Shown piece by piece: positions 48,375 to 58,660 of a stretch of 64,000 bases of DNA (position 1 is the stretch's first letter; every line of letters begins with the position of its first letter). The notes beneath the pieces were generated by a model. That model made no database searches and was not told the DNA's origin. It was given only the letters and a program-made list of their open reading frames with translations. The stretch comes from Neobacillus pocheonensis (GTDB lineage Bacteria; Bacillota; Bacilli; Bacillales; Cytobacillaceae), in the NCBI GenBank assembly GCA_023702235.1, contig JAMQCR010000001.1, positions 2,604,001 to 2,668,000 on the forward strand, written 5' to 3'. The position numbers were made by a program, and so were the translations under genes.

Positions 48375-49850
48375 TTATTTAAAAGAAACTTCCTCTTCCA
48401 CCAGTGTAGGTACGGACTGAATTTGATAGGAACGCATCAAGAAATAATAGGAAAGCCCGCCCACTGCAATCCCTAAAAACCAGTTATAGGTGTAAAGTGA
48501 TTGTAGTGAAGGAACAACAAGACCGATTAAAGCTACGACTACCCCCAGTGCCATTGCGACATATGCCCGTGGATTCCAACCGTTTCTATACGTATACTGC
48601 CCTTCCTTTACGAAGAAACTATTAAGATCATATTGACATTTTCGGACCCAAAAGTAATCCACTATCATTATTCCTGCCACCGGTCCTAAGGTTCCACCAA
48701 CAGCTCCCGCAAGAGTAAAAATTGAATTTGCATTGGTAAACCAGAGCCAAGGTGCAAAAAATACCCCAATCACAATGGAAATTATGCCTGCCTTTACAAA
48801 ATTTAATTTACTAGGCATTAAGTTCATAAGATCGTATGCAGGAGAAACTACGTTTGCAACAACGTTTACCGATAGAGTAGCAATCAAAAGTGCGAATGCG
48901 CCCAATAATACCACAATAGGCTGGCTTTTAAATTGAAGTAAGAGTGCCACTGGATCCGTAATCGGTTTACCGAAGGCTATAGTTGTTCCCACGGTGATGA
49001 TGATGCTCATCAATCCAAAAAAAGTCATCATAATTGGTAATCCTACAGCCTGACCGATAATTTGGTCCTTTTGGCTTTTAGAAAAACGTGTGAGGTCTGG
49101 AATGTTTAAAATTAAGGTAGCAAAAGCGCCAATCATCCCAGTAACAGCTAGGAAAAAGCTTTTCCAAAAATCTCCACCAGAAAATTTTGACTGTACGGAA
49201 AAAATTGGTCCGAAACCATGTGCTACTTTTAATGCCCAATAAACCAGCCCCAAAGCTAAAACAATTACTAATGGTCCAGCCCACAATTCAAAACGTCTAA
49301 CACGCTCCATCCCATGCGAAATCACCCAAGCATGTAGCAGCCAGAACGTTCCGAAGGCTATCCAATCATTAAGGCCCATACCCCAAAAAGTGTATTCACC
49401 AATGGAAACCCATCCAGGGTATACTACACTTATTACTGCGCCAACTGCTTTACTGCCGATGTACGCCTGCACCGAAAACCAAAAAATTGCCACAAACGCC
49501 CGAATCATAACTGGTAAATGAGCCCCTTTGTATCCAAACGATGCCCTTATCAAAACAGGGAATGGTAAACCATATTTGGTACCTGCAGCACTGTTAAACC
49601 AAATCGCAACAATTAGTGCTACGTTTGAAAGAATAACAGCAGCCAATGCCTGCCATGTGCTCATACCCATTGCAATTAAGCTTCCTGCAAGTTCATAAGA
49701 AACGATGTTGTGGATCATTCCCATCCATAACATCGAATAGGATCCCCAACCCCAATTTCTCTTTTCCTTTGGAACTGGCGCAAGATCTTCATTGTATAAA
49801 GAAGGATCTGGATTAATAATGCGGTTAGAATTTGAGTCCAAAAGGACCAC
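48375..49850 (-). CDS. NCS1 family hydantoin/allantoin permease
   Basis: 491 residues, about 12 membrane helices. NCS1 marks are NRIINPDPSLYNEDLAPVP at the start, GNSO-like SYELAGSLIAMGMSTWQA in helix 1 and IMIVDYFWVRKCQYDL in the loop after helix 10. Relatives include Mhp1 (benzyl-hydantoin:Na+) and PucI. Its place among hyu genes points to hydantoin import. GGAGAGGTGG precedes the start region. Confidence 0.88.
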   Translation of the reverse strand: MVLLDSNSNRIINPDPSLYNEDLAPVPKEKRNWGWGSYSMLWMGMIHNIVSYELAGSLIAMGMSTWQALAAVILSNVALIVAIWFNSAAGTKYGLPFPVLIRASFGYKGAHLPVMIRAFVAIFWFSVQAYIGSKAVGAVISVVYPGWVSIGEYTFWGMGLNDWIAFGTFWLLHAWVISHGMERVRRFELWAGPLVIVLALGLVYWALKVAHGFGPIFSVQSKFSGGDFWKSFFLAVTGMIGAFATLILNIPDLTRFSKSQKDQIIGQAVGLPIMMTFFGLMSIIITVGTTIAFGKPITDPVALLLQFKSQPIVVLLGAFALLIATLSVNVVANVVSPAYDLMNLMPSKLNFVKAGIISIVIGVFFAPWLWFTNANSIFTLAGAVGGTLGPVAGIMIVDYFWVRKCQYDLNSFFVKEGQYTYRNGWNPRAYVAMALGVVVALIGLVVPSLQSLYTYNWFLGIAVGGLSYYFLMRSYQIQSVPTLVEEEVSFK

Positions 49851-49982
49851 CTCTCCTCAAATCATTTTTTTTAATGTGGCAGCCACCTTTTGTGGACAAA
49901 TGTTCAAAAAGTCTTTTCTCAATGGACACTAAAAAATAAAAAATAAAAAATATTCAGAAAAATATATTTATATAAATCCCTT

Positions 49983-50012
49983 TGTATGGGAGTCAATAAT
50001 GACACCCATACA
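49983..50012 (-). terminator. Hairpin between hyuC and the permease
   Basis: TGTATGGG-..-CCCATACA with inner GTCA/TGAC pairing; no strong T run, so possibly an mRNA-stabilising or partial-termination hairpin that lowers permease expression relative to hyuABC. Confidence 0.55.
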
Positions 50013-50017
50013 GCGAT

Positions 50018-51260
50018 TTATATATGCTTTAAAACTGTCTCATAAAGTACCTTTGTACCCGTGGCTATATCGTTTATTTCTGCCCACTCTTTTGGAGAGT
50101 GGCTAATTCCATTACGGCATCGCACAAACACCATACCTATTTCTGTAATTTCTGCTAATAGCATTGCATCGTGTCCTGCTCCACTGACCATAATGGGTGC
50201 TACTATCCCTAAATCCTTGCATACTCCCTTTAAGGAATCAATAAGGTTTTCAGAACATTTTACTGGAACTGCATCCACGTTTCTTTCAATCATAAACTCT
50301 AATCCTCTAGAATCACTTACGTTTTTAATTTTTTCTTCTATTTTCTGAATAATATTGTTTCGTCTTTCCAAATCAATATCCCTAATATCAAGAGAAAATT
50401 CCACGGATTCAGGGATAATATTGATGCCTCCTGGAAAGGCAACTATTCTTCCAACGGTTCCAACAGTAGGAGCATCTAAGTCGTTCATACATAGTGTTTC
50501 TACTTCCTTAATAACTTCCGCAGCTCCAACTAGTGGGTCTCTACGAAGGCTCATAGGAACAGTTCCAGCGTGCCCTGCTTCTCCAATGAGTTTTACTTTA
50601 AACCATGACGGCCAGCAATTCCGCTAACAATCCCTATTGGGTAATTATTTTTATCTAAGAATGGTCCCTGCTCAATATGCAACTCAAAATAATGCTTAAT
50701 ATCACCACTTTTTTTAACAGATTCGTCCATTAATTCTGGGTTAATGCCAAAGCCAAAGCTCTTAAGCGCATCAAATCTAGTTACATTGTCATCTTTTACT
50801 TTTTTTAAATCCTCTTTTTTTATTTTTCCAACCATTCCCCTGCTTCCGAATAGTCCATCATTAAAACGTGAGCCTTCCTCTTCACAAAAAGCTACTACTT
50901 CAATTGGATGTTCATGAACAAGGTTAGACTCGGTTATGGCGTGAACAATTTCAATCCCAGCAAGAACACCGATAACCCCATCAAATTTACCACCATTACG
51001 AACGGAGTCAATATGAGAACCAATCATTACCGGAGGGAGGTTTGGATTCCTCCCTCCTTCCTTCCAATTAAATTCCCAAAATGATCATGAGAAACAGTAA
51101 GACCAGCTTCTCTCATCCATTCAGAAACTAGTAAGGTAGCTTCTCTATCTTCTTGCGTCAATGCAAGACGTTGAACACCGTTATCTATTGTTTTCCCTAT
51201 TTCGCCTAGAGAATCTATATGGATTTTTAACCGCTCTTTACTAATTGTTACTGCTTGCAT
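50018..51260 (-). CDS. hyuC: N-carbamoyl-L-amino acid amidohydrolase (M20 amidase), two frameshifts
   Basis: Hydrolyses N-carbamoyl amino acids to free L-amino acids, CO2 and ammonia. Metal ligands: GSHIDSVRNGGKFDG, AFCEEEGSRF, HYFELHIEQGP and a late His in GISHSPKEWAE. Three pieces: 51260-51027, 51027-50593, 50554-50018. At the first joint GGAGGAATCC needs one more base; at the second CGTCATGGTTTAAA needs one. Joined length ~413 residues, as in the family. Directly follows hyuB. Confidence 0.88.
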
Positions 51261-51281
51261 TGCTTGCGCCCCCTTTCAACC

Positions 51282-53063
51282 CTATTTTTTTCTTAAATGG
51301 TTGGTTTTCTCATAATCAATCACTTCTTTATCATTTATCGAAACTGCGTATTCCTTTAATGCCTTCTCTTTTGTTATAAAGCCATCTAAATAGTCTGAAA
51401 GCACTTTTTCGGGATCCCTTTCGAATGGATTACCGTAACCGCCGCCACAAGGACCGACAAATTGAATGGTACTTCCAGATTTAGCGTGTCTATTTGGGAG
51501 TTTAGAAGGAAGTTTCACTTCTTCATTTGTTTTTTTGTCTCGAATCGACAAGCTTCCAACAGATCCTGATTTCCCTTCGTCAAAGCCCCAAGGTGCATAT
51601 TTATATCCGTCTGCTTCCACTGAAAAACTTCCATCAACTATGAAAGTAACTTCTCGAACTGAACCTATCCCTCCACGCCACTTTCCTGGAGCACTGTCAT
51701 TATCTCTTAGCTCATACCGATTGACTCTTAGTGGATAATGAGACTCAATGTCTTCAATTGGATTATTTCTTGTATTTGCATACAGAGTATCGACGGCATC
51801 CATTCCATCTTTCCCATAGCGGCCACCATAGCTGCCTTCCATTATGTCCATATAAACCCAATAGTTCTCATCTTCGTTTTTACCACTAAAGGCAACAACT
51901 TGAAGGTTTCCTACACCAGCACTAACCTGATGTGGAACAACCTGTGCTAGTGCTTTCATTAACGTATCAGCCACAATATTCCCTGAGTTAAAGCGAGCGA
52001 TTGTCGGCGCCGGGAAGATTGGATTACATAACGTACCTTTAGGAGCAATAATACTAATTGGTCTAATTAACCCTGAATTTTGTGGAAAATTCCCATAAAC
52101 TGTGGAATCTAGTAAAATCGAACGTAAGGTTAAATAAACGGCTATATCCACTGTTCCCATTAAAGGCATATTGATAGGACGATCCGTTACTTGTGGAGAT
52201 GTCCCGGTCAAGTCAACCGTTAAGTTACTTCCCTCAACCTTTACTGTCACATTAATTCTTAAATCTTTTTTAGTAGGATCATCACTATCCAAATACCCAT
52301 CTAAAAAGCCTTCAGCCGTATATTCTCCATCAGGCAGCTTTTTAATCGCATCTCTCATCATACGTTCTGAATAATTCATTAATTCTTCACTTGCTGCCTG
52401 AACGGTTTCTAATCCATATTTTTCAATAATATCTATATACCTTTGAGCTCCAATTTTAGCGGCAGCAATTTGTGCTTCCATATCACCCACAACCATTTTT
52501 GGTGCTCGAATGTTATCCATCAATATATCCCATATATAGCGGTTTTTTACTCCTTTTTCATACACCTTTATCGCCTTGAATTGGAGACCTTCAGCATATG
52601 CATCAACTGCATCTACAATTCCGCAGCTTCCAGGTGTCGATGCTCCAATATCTAAATGGTGAGCGGTGGTAACGGAAAATCCAATAAGTTCATTTTTATA
52701 GAATACTGGAATACAAAATCCAACATCGGGACCATGGGAAGCTCCATGATATGGCGAATTATGCATGATTACATCCCCGGGATTGAAGGTATCATTACGT
52801 TCCTCCATGATTTGACGGAGTCCCTTAACGTACCCTGGAATAGGTCCGGATTGAAGTGGTGTACTATGTGATGATTCACATAACTGCTGTCCTTTTATAT
52901 CAACGAGTGCACAACCAAAATCTTCAGATTCTCGAATAATACTAGAATAAGACATCCGGGCAAGCTTGTGCCCCATTTCAACTGCAACATTTTCTAAAGC
53001 ACCAAGGACAACCTGAACGGTAATCGGATCAATCTTCTTTAATTCAGTACTAATTTTTGTCAT
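51282..53063 (-). CDS. hyuB: Hydantoinase B/oxoprolinase subunit
   Basis: 593 residues. Beta subunit of the ATP-dependent (N-methyl)hydantoinase/oxoprolinase family: DPITVQVVLGALENVAVEMG at the start, MHNSPYHGASHGPDVGFCIP, and the Gly-rich end VGPCGGGYGNPFERDP. With HyuA it opens the hydantoin ring. Three bases separate it from hyuA. Confidence 0.9.
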   Translation of the reverse strand: MTKISTELKKIDPITVQVVLGALENVAVEMGHKLARMSYSSIIRESEDFGCALVDIKGQQLCESSHSTPLQSGPIPGYVKGLRQIMEERNDTFNPGDVIMHNSPYHGASHGPDVGFCIPVFYKNELIGFSVTTAHHLDIGASTPGSCGIVDAVDAYAEGLQFKAIKVYEKGVKNRYIWDILMDNIRAPKMVVGDMEAQIAAAKIGAQRYIDIIEKYGLETVQAASEELMNYSERMMRDAIKKLPDGEYTAEGFLDGYLDSDDPTKKDLRINVTVKVEGSNLTVDLTGTSPQVTDRPINMPLMGTVDIAVYLTLRSILLDSTVYGNFPQNSGLIRPISIIAPKGTLCNPIFPAPTIARFNSGNIVADTLMKALAQVVPHQVSAGVGNLQVVAFSGKNEDENYWVYMDIMEGSYGGRYGKDGMDAVDTLYANTRNNPIEDIESHYPLRVNRYELRDNDSAPGKWRGGIGSVREVTFIVDGSFSVEADGYKYAPWGFDEGKSGSVGSLSIRDKKTNEEVKLPSKLPNRHAKSGSTIQFVGPCGGGYGNPFERDPEKVLSDYLDGFITKEKALKEYAVSINDKEVIDYEKTNHLRKK

Positions 53064-53066
53064 AAA

Positions 53067-55138
53067 CTATACACCTACCTTGATAATCATATTTCCGTAT
53101 TCCTCAATAAAAGCAGTACAGTTAGGAGGAATAACAGTGGTTGTATCTTTTTGAAGGACAATACAAGGACCAATAAATTCGACTCCTACAGGAATCATTT
53201 CTCTTTGATAAAATTTTGTTTCTACCTTTTCAAGACTTCCATTGATATTAAAAATCGTTTTACCCGTTTTTAGTAATGCATCATCTAATTGATAATTGTG
53301 GTCGATCGCCTGCTTTTCAATTTTCGGCATATACCCCAAACCAGTAACACGGATGTTAACAAACTCAATCGGGCTGTCGATGAAATTATGACCATATTCT
53401 GCTTTATGACTTTCGTGAAAATTATTCAATGCCTCGACAATGGTTTCATGGTCAAGCTGCCCACTTGGCAAATCCACCCTAAGCTCGTAGCCCTGACCGG
53501 CATAGCGGCAATCAGCACTACGGAGTACCTGAATGCCTTCCTCAGACACTCCATCTTCTTTCAATTGTTTGATCAATTGGTTTTCTAAGTCTGTATAATC
53601 TTCATTTAGCCCATGGAAATCCATATTTGTGCTTAACATAAATTCTGTTTTGATTACGTCATATTTTAAATCAGTCGTTAATAGACCAGTGGCAGAATTG
53701 ATTCCAGGATATAACGGAATAATAACCTCTGGAATATTTAATATTTGAGCAACATCTACAGCATGTAATGGACCAGCGCCACCGAAAGCAACCAATGAGA
53801 ATTCTCTTGGATCTTCTCCTTTTTGAATGGTTTTTTCCCGAATGGCATTAGCCATGTTGTTATTCATAATTTGGAGGATACCTTCGGCAGTTCTTTCTCT
53901 GCTAAGCTCTAATTTTTCTGCCAATTCGTCAATAACCTTGTATGCTGCATTAGTATAAATTTTCATTTCACCGCCAAGGAAGTTGTGTTCATCAATCCGT
54001 CCGAGTACCACGTTCGCATCACTTACTGTCGGTTTTAGTCCGCCATGGCCATAACATGCTGGTCCCGGACGAGAACCGGCGCTTCTTGGTCCTACTTTGA
54101 AGGCTCCGCCTTCATCAATGTGGGCGATACTCCCACCGCCGGCCCCGATGGTATGAATATCAATCATCGGTACCATGACTGGATAACCAGCGATCCAAGT
54201 GTCACGAGCGGAAGATTCACTATAACCACTATCTGTAATAATTCCGATGTCTGCACTAGTTCCCCCAACATCGAAGGTAATTAATTTTTGGCGGTTTGTT
54301 AATTCTCCGGCCATGCTCCTCCTAGGATTCCTGCTGCTGGACCTGATAACAATGTATTAACAGGTTTTTCAGAAACGGTTTTTGGCGTAGCTACTCCACC
54401 GTTTGAACACATGATATGAAGTTCCGCAGAAATTCCAGAATCCTTTAACCGTTGTTCTAGGTTTTGAATGTAGTGTTTAACTTTCGGCCCAACAAATCCG
54501 TTAATCGAGGCTGTTGTAAAACGTTCAAATTCTCGGAATTGCGGTGATACTTCAGACGATACAGTAATAAATGCCTCTGGATAGTCTTCCTCAATAATTT
54601 CCTTTACTCGTTGCTCGTGTGCAGGATTGATATAGGAAAATAAGAAGTTAACAATAATAGAATCAACTCCCTTTTCTTTTAGCGTTGCCACAGCACCTCG
54701 AACTTGATCTTCCTGTAATGGGGTAATAATCTGGTCCTTTGCTGGTCCCATTCTTTCCGCAACCGCTAACCGATGTCTTCGTTGTACTAACGGTCGGTCC
54801 TGCCAAGGGATTTCCTGCATAATCGAATAATTTTGTGGTCGCTGATGACGTCCGATATGTATGATGTCCCTATATCCTTCTGTTGTGATCATACCGGTTT
54901 TAGCCCCGTCATACTCAAGGATTGCGTTTGTGGCAATCGTTGTTCCATGAAAAACATGATCTATTTCAGCTCTATTAATATTTTGACGGTCACAAAGCTC
55001 AAGTATTCCCTCGACAACTCCTGTTGATGGATCATCCAATGTGGTTGGTACTTTGTGAATAGCTGTTATTCGTTTTTCAGTATCGTTATAAATAACATCT
55101 GTAAAAGTCCCACCTACGTCTATGCCAAATAATTTCAT
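53067..55138 (-). CDS. hyuA: Hydantoinase A/oxoprolinase subunit, frameshifted
   Basis: ATPase subunit with the ASKHA fold. Phosphate-1 motif [16 protein letters not shown] at the N-terminus, [12 protein letters not shown], and [13 protein letters not shown] in the second half. Pieces 55138-54299 and 54314-53067; the joint GCATGGCCGGAGAA needs one base (GCATGGGCCGGAGAA gives AWAGEL). Full length ~690 residues. First gene after the sigma-54 promoter. GGAGGCAAAA precedes the ATG. Confidence 0.9.
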
Positions 55139-55179
55139 AGCATTTTTGCCTCCTTTATAATGTGTTCAAACTTTTATAA

Positions 55180-55195
55180 TGCAAGAACCATGCCA
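55180..55195 (-). promoter_or_regulatory. Sigma-54 promoter of the hyu operon
   Basis: Minus strand TGGCATGGTTCTTGCA fits the -24/-12 consensus TGGCAYRNNNNTTGCW at every fixed position. It lies 42 bases before the hyuA ATG. Confidence 0.88.
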
Positions 55196-55246
55196 AAATA
55201 AAAATGCTGATAAATAAAGAAATATTTATAGATACTAATTCTAAGA

Positions 55247-55362
55247 ATTGCAGAATTGCAATCAAACAATAAAAAACTAGCGTTCATTAATTTTGAATAT
55301 TCATGAAACTACGGTAATAAAAGAAAAATTGCAGTATTACAATCGAAATTGCAATACTGCAA
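55247..55362. promoter_or_regulatory. Putative upstream activator sites for the hyu regulator
   Basis: TTGCAGTATT (55329) and AATACTGCAA (55353) form a perfect 10-base inverted repeat with 14 bases between; inside lies ATTACAAT..ATTGCAAT. A further ATTGCAGAATTGCA stands at 55247-55260. The main site overlaps the regulator's stop codon and is ~140 bases upstream of the sigma-54 promoter, a normal enhancer distance. Confidence 0.65.
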
Positions 55363-57040
55363 CGTTAATGCCATACTTTTGGACTTTTCGGGTAATTGTA
55401 GATGCATCTACCCCTAATTTTTTACTCGCTTCCTTCATTGTTGAAGAAGATTCTAACGCTTGAATGATAATTTGTTTTTCAAATAATTCGACTTCCTGCT
55501 TTAAGTTCAAATTTCCACGTATGATTTCACTAGTTTTAGTTTCTGATTTTAATAGTTTATCTGGAAGATCCTTTAGCTCTATATGCTGTGTTGGGGCTGT
55601 AAGGACAAGCCTTTCAATGGTATTTTGTAATTCTCTTACGTTCCCTTTCCATTTATAATCAATGAAAAACTGTACAACTTCTTTATCGATCGTTTTATAT
55701 AATTTGTACTTTTGACTAAATACATCTAAAAAGTAGTTAATCAAGAAGGGAATATCCTCTTTTCGTTCAAACAATGGCGGGATTGTAATAGGTATGACAA
55801 ATAATCGATAATATAAGTCTTCGCGAAAGGTACCTTGTTTAACCATATCCTCCAAATTACGATTGGTCGCTGCGATAAACCGAACATCAACCTGGACAGG
55901 ATTTGTTTCTCCTAGTGGGGTAAACTGCTTTTCTTGTAATAATTGCAGTAATTTAGCTTGTAAATTAAATGGTAACTCACCGATCTCATCTAAAAATAAG
56001 GTACCTTTATGTGCTGCAAGAGCTAACCCCTTTTTGCCATCCTTATTTCCACCAGTAAAAGTACCCTTTGCATAGCCAAAAAGCTCTGATTCCATAATAC
56101 TTTCAGGAATTGCACCACAGTTTACTTTTATAAAAGGAGCTCCTTTTCTATTACTCAGATTATGAATCTTTCTAGCTAAAACTTCTTTTCCTACACCAGT
56201 TTCGCCATTAAGAAAAATTGTTGCATCCACATCTGCAACTCTGCATGCTAGTTCATAAACCTCTTCCATGGACTTTGATTTTACAACAAATTCTTGGTCT
56301 GTCTTTTGAAGAAAACTGAGTTCCTGTTGATAGTAATCAAGTACATTTTTCGTCTCTTCTAATTTTTTTTGAAGGTTTGCAATTTCAGTTACATCTTTTG
56401 AAATATTAATAACCTTACTTAATGTCCCATCGGAATTAAAAATTGGATGTCCTTCAACCATTAAACGCCGCCCAGATTTTGTTGTTTGATTCATGGTAAC
56501 TTTTCGTCCATGCTGAATGACGTGCTTTGTGGACGACACGTTAATAACCCCATTCTTCTCTAAAGCAGTAACAGCTCTTCCAACTAAATCAGATTCCATT
56601 TCGCCAAGAATTTGCTCACAAGTATTATTAACTCGTAATACAATACCATCTGCATTTGTTATCGTAACCAATTCACCACTCAAATTCATTATGGCTTCCA
56701 TCTCTTGTTTTAAGTCTATTACTCTAGGTGAGTTATCTACAAAAATCTGATATGCGTTTTTATCTAAAAAAAGAATCCCGCCGAGTTTTCCTGGGACTAG
56801 AGAGCTACTCATTAAACAAATATCGCTATTAGGGATATAATCGGCAACTTCAAAATTACCATCTTTTATCACTTTTATAATAGTACTACCTGGAAAAATA
56901 TCTTGTATGAACTTCTTATACGGTCTTTTGAGTTTTAGAATAGTTTCACATAATGGATTGGCATATTGGATTTCACCTCTGAAATCGACTAATAGCAAAC
57001 CAAAGGGAAGATTCATCCCTATCTCATGCAACGTAAACAT
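55337..57040 (-). CDS. PAS-containing sigma-54-dependent transcriptional activator
   Basis: 567 residues. Two PAS-like domains at the N-terminus (~5-105 and ~110-230), then the AAA+ domain with Walker A NGETGVGKEV, the GAFTGA loop as GTFTGG, Walker B GTLFLDEIGE, and a Fis-type HTH at the end (MKEASKKLGVDASTITRKV). No receiver domain, so a ligand sensed by PAS is expected, perhaps a hydantoin. The GTFTGG loop deviates at two places from GAFTGA. It points toward the hyu operon and likely drives its promoter. Confidence 0.9.
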   Translation of the reverse strand: MFTLHEIGMNLPFGLLLVDFRGEIQYANPLCETILKLKRPYKKFIQDIFPGSTIIKVIKDGNFEVADYIPNSDICLMSSSLVPGKLGGILFLDKNAYQIFVDNSPRVIDLKQEMEAIMNLSGELVTITNADGIVLRVNNTCEQILGEMESDLVGRAVTALEKNGVINVSSTKHVIQHGRKVTMNQTTKSGRRLMVEGHPIFNSDGTLSKVINISKDVTEIANLQKKLEETKNVLDYYQQELSFLQKTDQEFVVKSKSMEEVYELACRVADVDATIFLNGETGVGKEVLARKIHNLSNRKGAPFIKVNCGAIPESIMESELFGYAKGTFTGGNKDGKKGLALAAHKGTLFLDEIGELPFNLQAKLLQLLQEKQFTPLGETNPVQVDVRFIAATNRNLEDMVKQGTFREDLYYRLFVIPITIPPLFERKEDIPFLINYFLDVFSQKYKLYKTIDKEVVQFFIDYKWKGNVRELQNTIERLVLTAPTQHIELKDLPDKLLKSETKTSEIIRGNLNLKQEVELFEKQIIIQALESSSTMKEASKKLGVDASTITRKVQKYGINVAVLQFRL

Positions 57041-57149
57041 TTTGAGATTCTCCTTTTTTTATATTGACAAATGCGAACGTTTTCATTTATAATTTGCACT
57101 TGTTCAATTATTCTGCTAAACATTAGAATAATCCTTCTTATTTTTACTC

Positions 57150-57508
57150 GAAGGATCCTGTTATTAGGAAGTTGTAAAATTATTAATATTAAAATTGGCC
57201 GAGTAGGCGGCTTGACTGAGTCAAAAAAAATCCATGATTTTTGCTTAGAAAATAGCATTCCTGTTTGGTGTGGAGGTATGCTGGAAGCTGGGATTGGAAG
57301 GGCACATAATATAGCGCTTACTTCATTATCTAACTTCACCATGCCTGGTGATACCGCCTCTTCTTCGCGGTATTGGGATCAGGATATCATTGAACCCGAA
57401 GTGAATGTTCATAATGGATTAATCACTGTTCAAAATAAGATCGGCATCGGATATGAACCAAATCTTAAAACCATTGATTCATTTACAATTCATAAACAAA
57501 CCTATTAG
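57150..57508 (+). pseudogene. C-terminal relic of an N-acylamino acid racemase / o-succinylbenzoate synthase (MenC family)
   Basis: The last ~115 residues of an enolase-superfamily enzyme: [58 protein letters not shown], ending near [11 protein letters not shown]. The lid domain and the first catalytic Lys and metal ligands are missing; 5' of 57150 the frame is AT-rich noise. Such racemases work on N-acyl or N-carbamoyl amino acids, so it may once have belonged with the hyu genes. Confidence 0.75.
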
Positions 57509-57581
57509 CGAATTAAAAGTGGGGCAGGAAAAATATCCCTCTTTTAATAAAAAATGACAATATTTAACATCCCTCATACTT

Positions 57582-57624
57582 TTAAAAAGGACCTTGGAGC
57601 TTTTATATGACAAGGCCCTTTATT
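57582..57624. terminator. Terminator between the relic and the PHP gene
   Basis: AAAGGACCTTG..CAAGGCCCTTT stem with one mismatch and A/T-rich tails on both sides. Confidence 0.6.
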
Positions 57625-57743
57625 GATTAGATATACTTCAGTCATTTTTTTAGATTCGTCTTCTTTACCCTATTACTTTTTACATCTTTTCAATTTCTTT
57701 CTTTATATGCATGAGTAACTCTATAGTTATAAGTAATCAAAGC

Positions 57744-58571
57744 CTAAAGAATGACATTCATTCTCTTCCTATTTTTATAATAGACCCATTCTTTAAATCC
57801 AATTTCCTTCAGGTGTTTTTGAACCAACTCAAACTCGTCCCCCACACGGTTTGGATCATGGGCATCAGATCCAAAAGTTACCTTCACCCCGTAAAAACAT
57901 GCAATCTCTAGGATTTCGTCAGAAGGATACCAACCCCCAACATCTTTCGTTTTACCGGATGTGTTTATTTCAATTGCTATATCATGTTCTCCAATTACCT
58001 TTAGAGTATGTTCAACAGCCTTTGTTTGGATAGTAGAGAACGAAGGATAATATCCTTTCATTGCATCAATATGCCCAAGGATTTGGAACATTCCGCTTCG
58101 TGCAGATTGCTCGATGAGATTATAATATGTTTCTTTTGTTTGTATTTTTTGTTGTTCTGTCAGTCCATCCCAACGGTCTTTCTTAAATATACTAATCCCA
58201 TCCACATGGTGAACGGAGCCAATAATGTAATCAAAGGGATAAGCGTTGTAACAAGAACGATACCTATCAACATCCTCCGGAAAGAAATCTGACTCGACCC
58301 CTAGGAGGACTTCAATTTTTCCACTATACAATTGCTTCAGCTGCAATACTTCATTTATATATTTAGGAAATTCACTTTTACCCATGGCGATATGGGGATA
58401 AAGCTGATCTTCTTCACTCGAGAAATAAGGAGAATGGTCCGAAATTCCAATGATATTCAGTCCCTTTTCAATTGCAGCTTCAATATAATCCCTAATTGTT
58501 CCTCTCGCGTGACCACAACGGTCGTGATGTGTATGTATATCAAACTTTATATTAGAACTCAATGAGTTCAT
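57744..58571 (-). CDS. PHP-domain phosphatase, histidinol-phosphatase (HisK)-like
   Basis: 275 residues, metal-dependent phosphoesterase. PHP motifs: FDIHTHHDRCGHARG (1), IGISDHSPYF (2), LGVESDFFPED and the HVDG/HIDA His residues, and VTFGSDAHDPNRVG at the end. HisK-like in length and motif, but no his gene is near; in this operon it may act on another phosphate ester. AAGAGGTGACC before ATG. Confidence 0.8.
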   Translation of the reverse strand: MNSLSSNIKFDIHTHHDRCGHARGTIRDYIEAAIEKGLNIIGISDHSPYFSSEEDQLYPHIAMGKSEFPKYINEVLQLKQLYSGKIEVLLGVESDFFPEDVDRYRSCYNAYPFDYIIGSVHHVDGISIFKKDRWDGLTEQQKIQTKETYYNLIEQSARSGMFQILGHIDAMKGYYPSFSTIQTKAVEHTLKVIGEHDIAIEINTSGKTKDVGGWYPSDEILEIACFYGVKVTFGSDAHDPNRVGDEFELVQKHLKEIGFKEWVYYKNRKRMNVIL

Positions 58572-58660
58572 CTTTGGTCACCTCTTGTTAATATTTTCTC
58601 CATCTTTTTATATTTACCACCGAAAAACATTTTAAAAATTTTCTATTTCAAATTACGTTT

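Noticed and set aside
57071..57150. N-terminal part of the frame leading into the racemase relic as a membrane protein
   Set aside because: The hydrophobic run is translated AT-rich intergenic DNA without a ribosome site; family similarity starts only near 57150.
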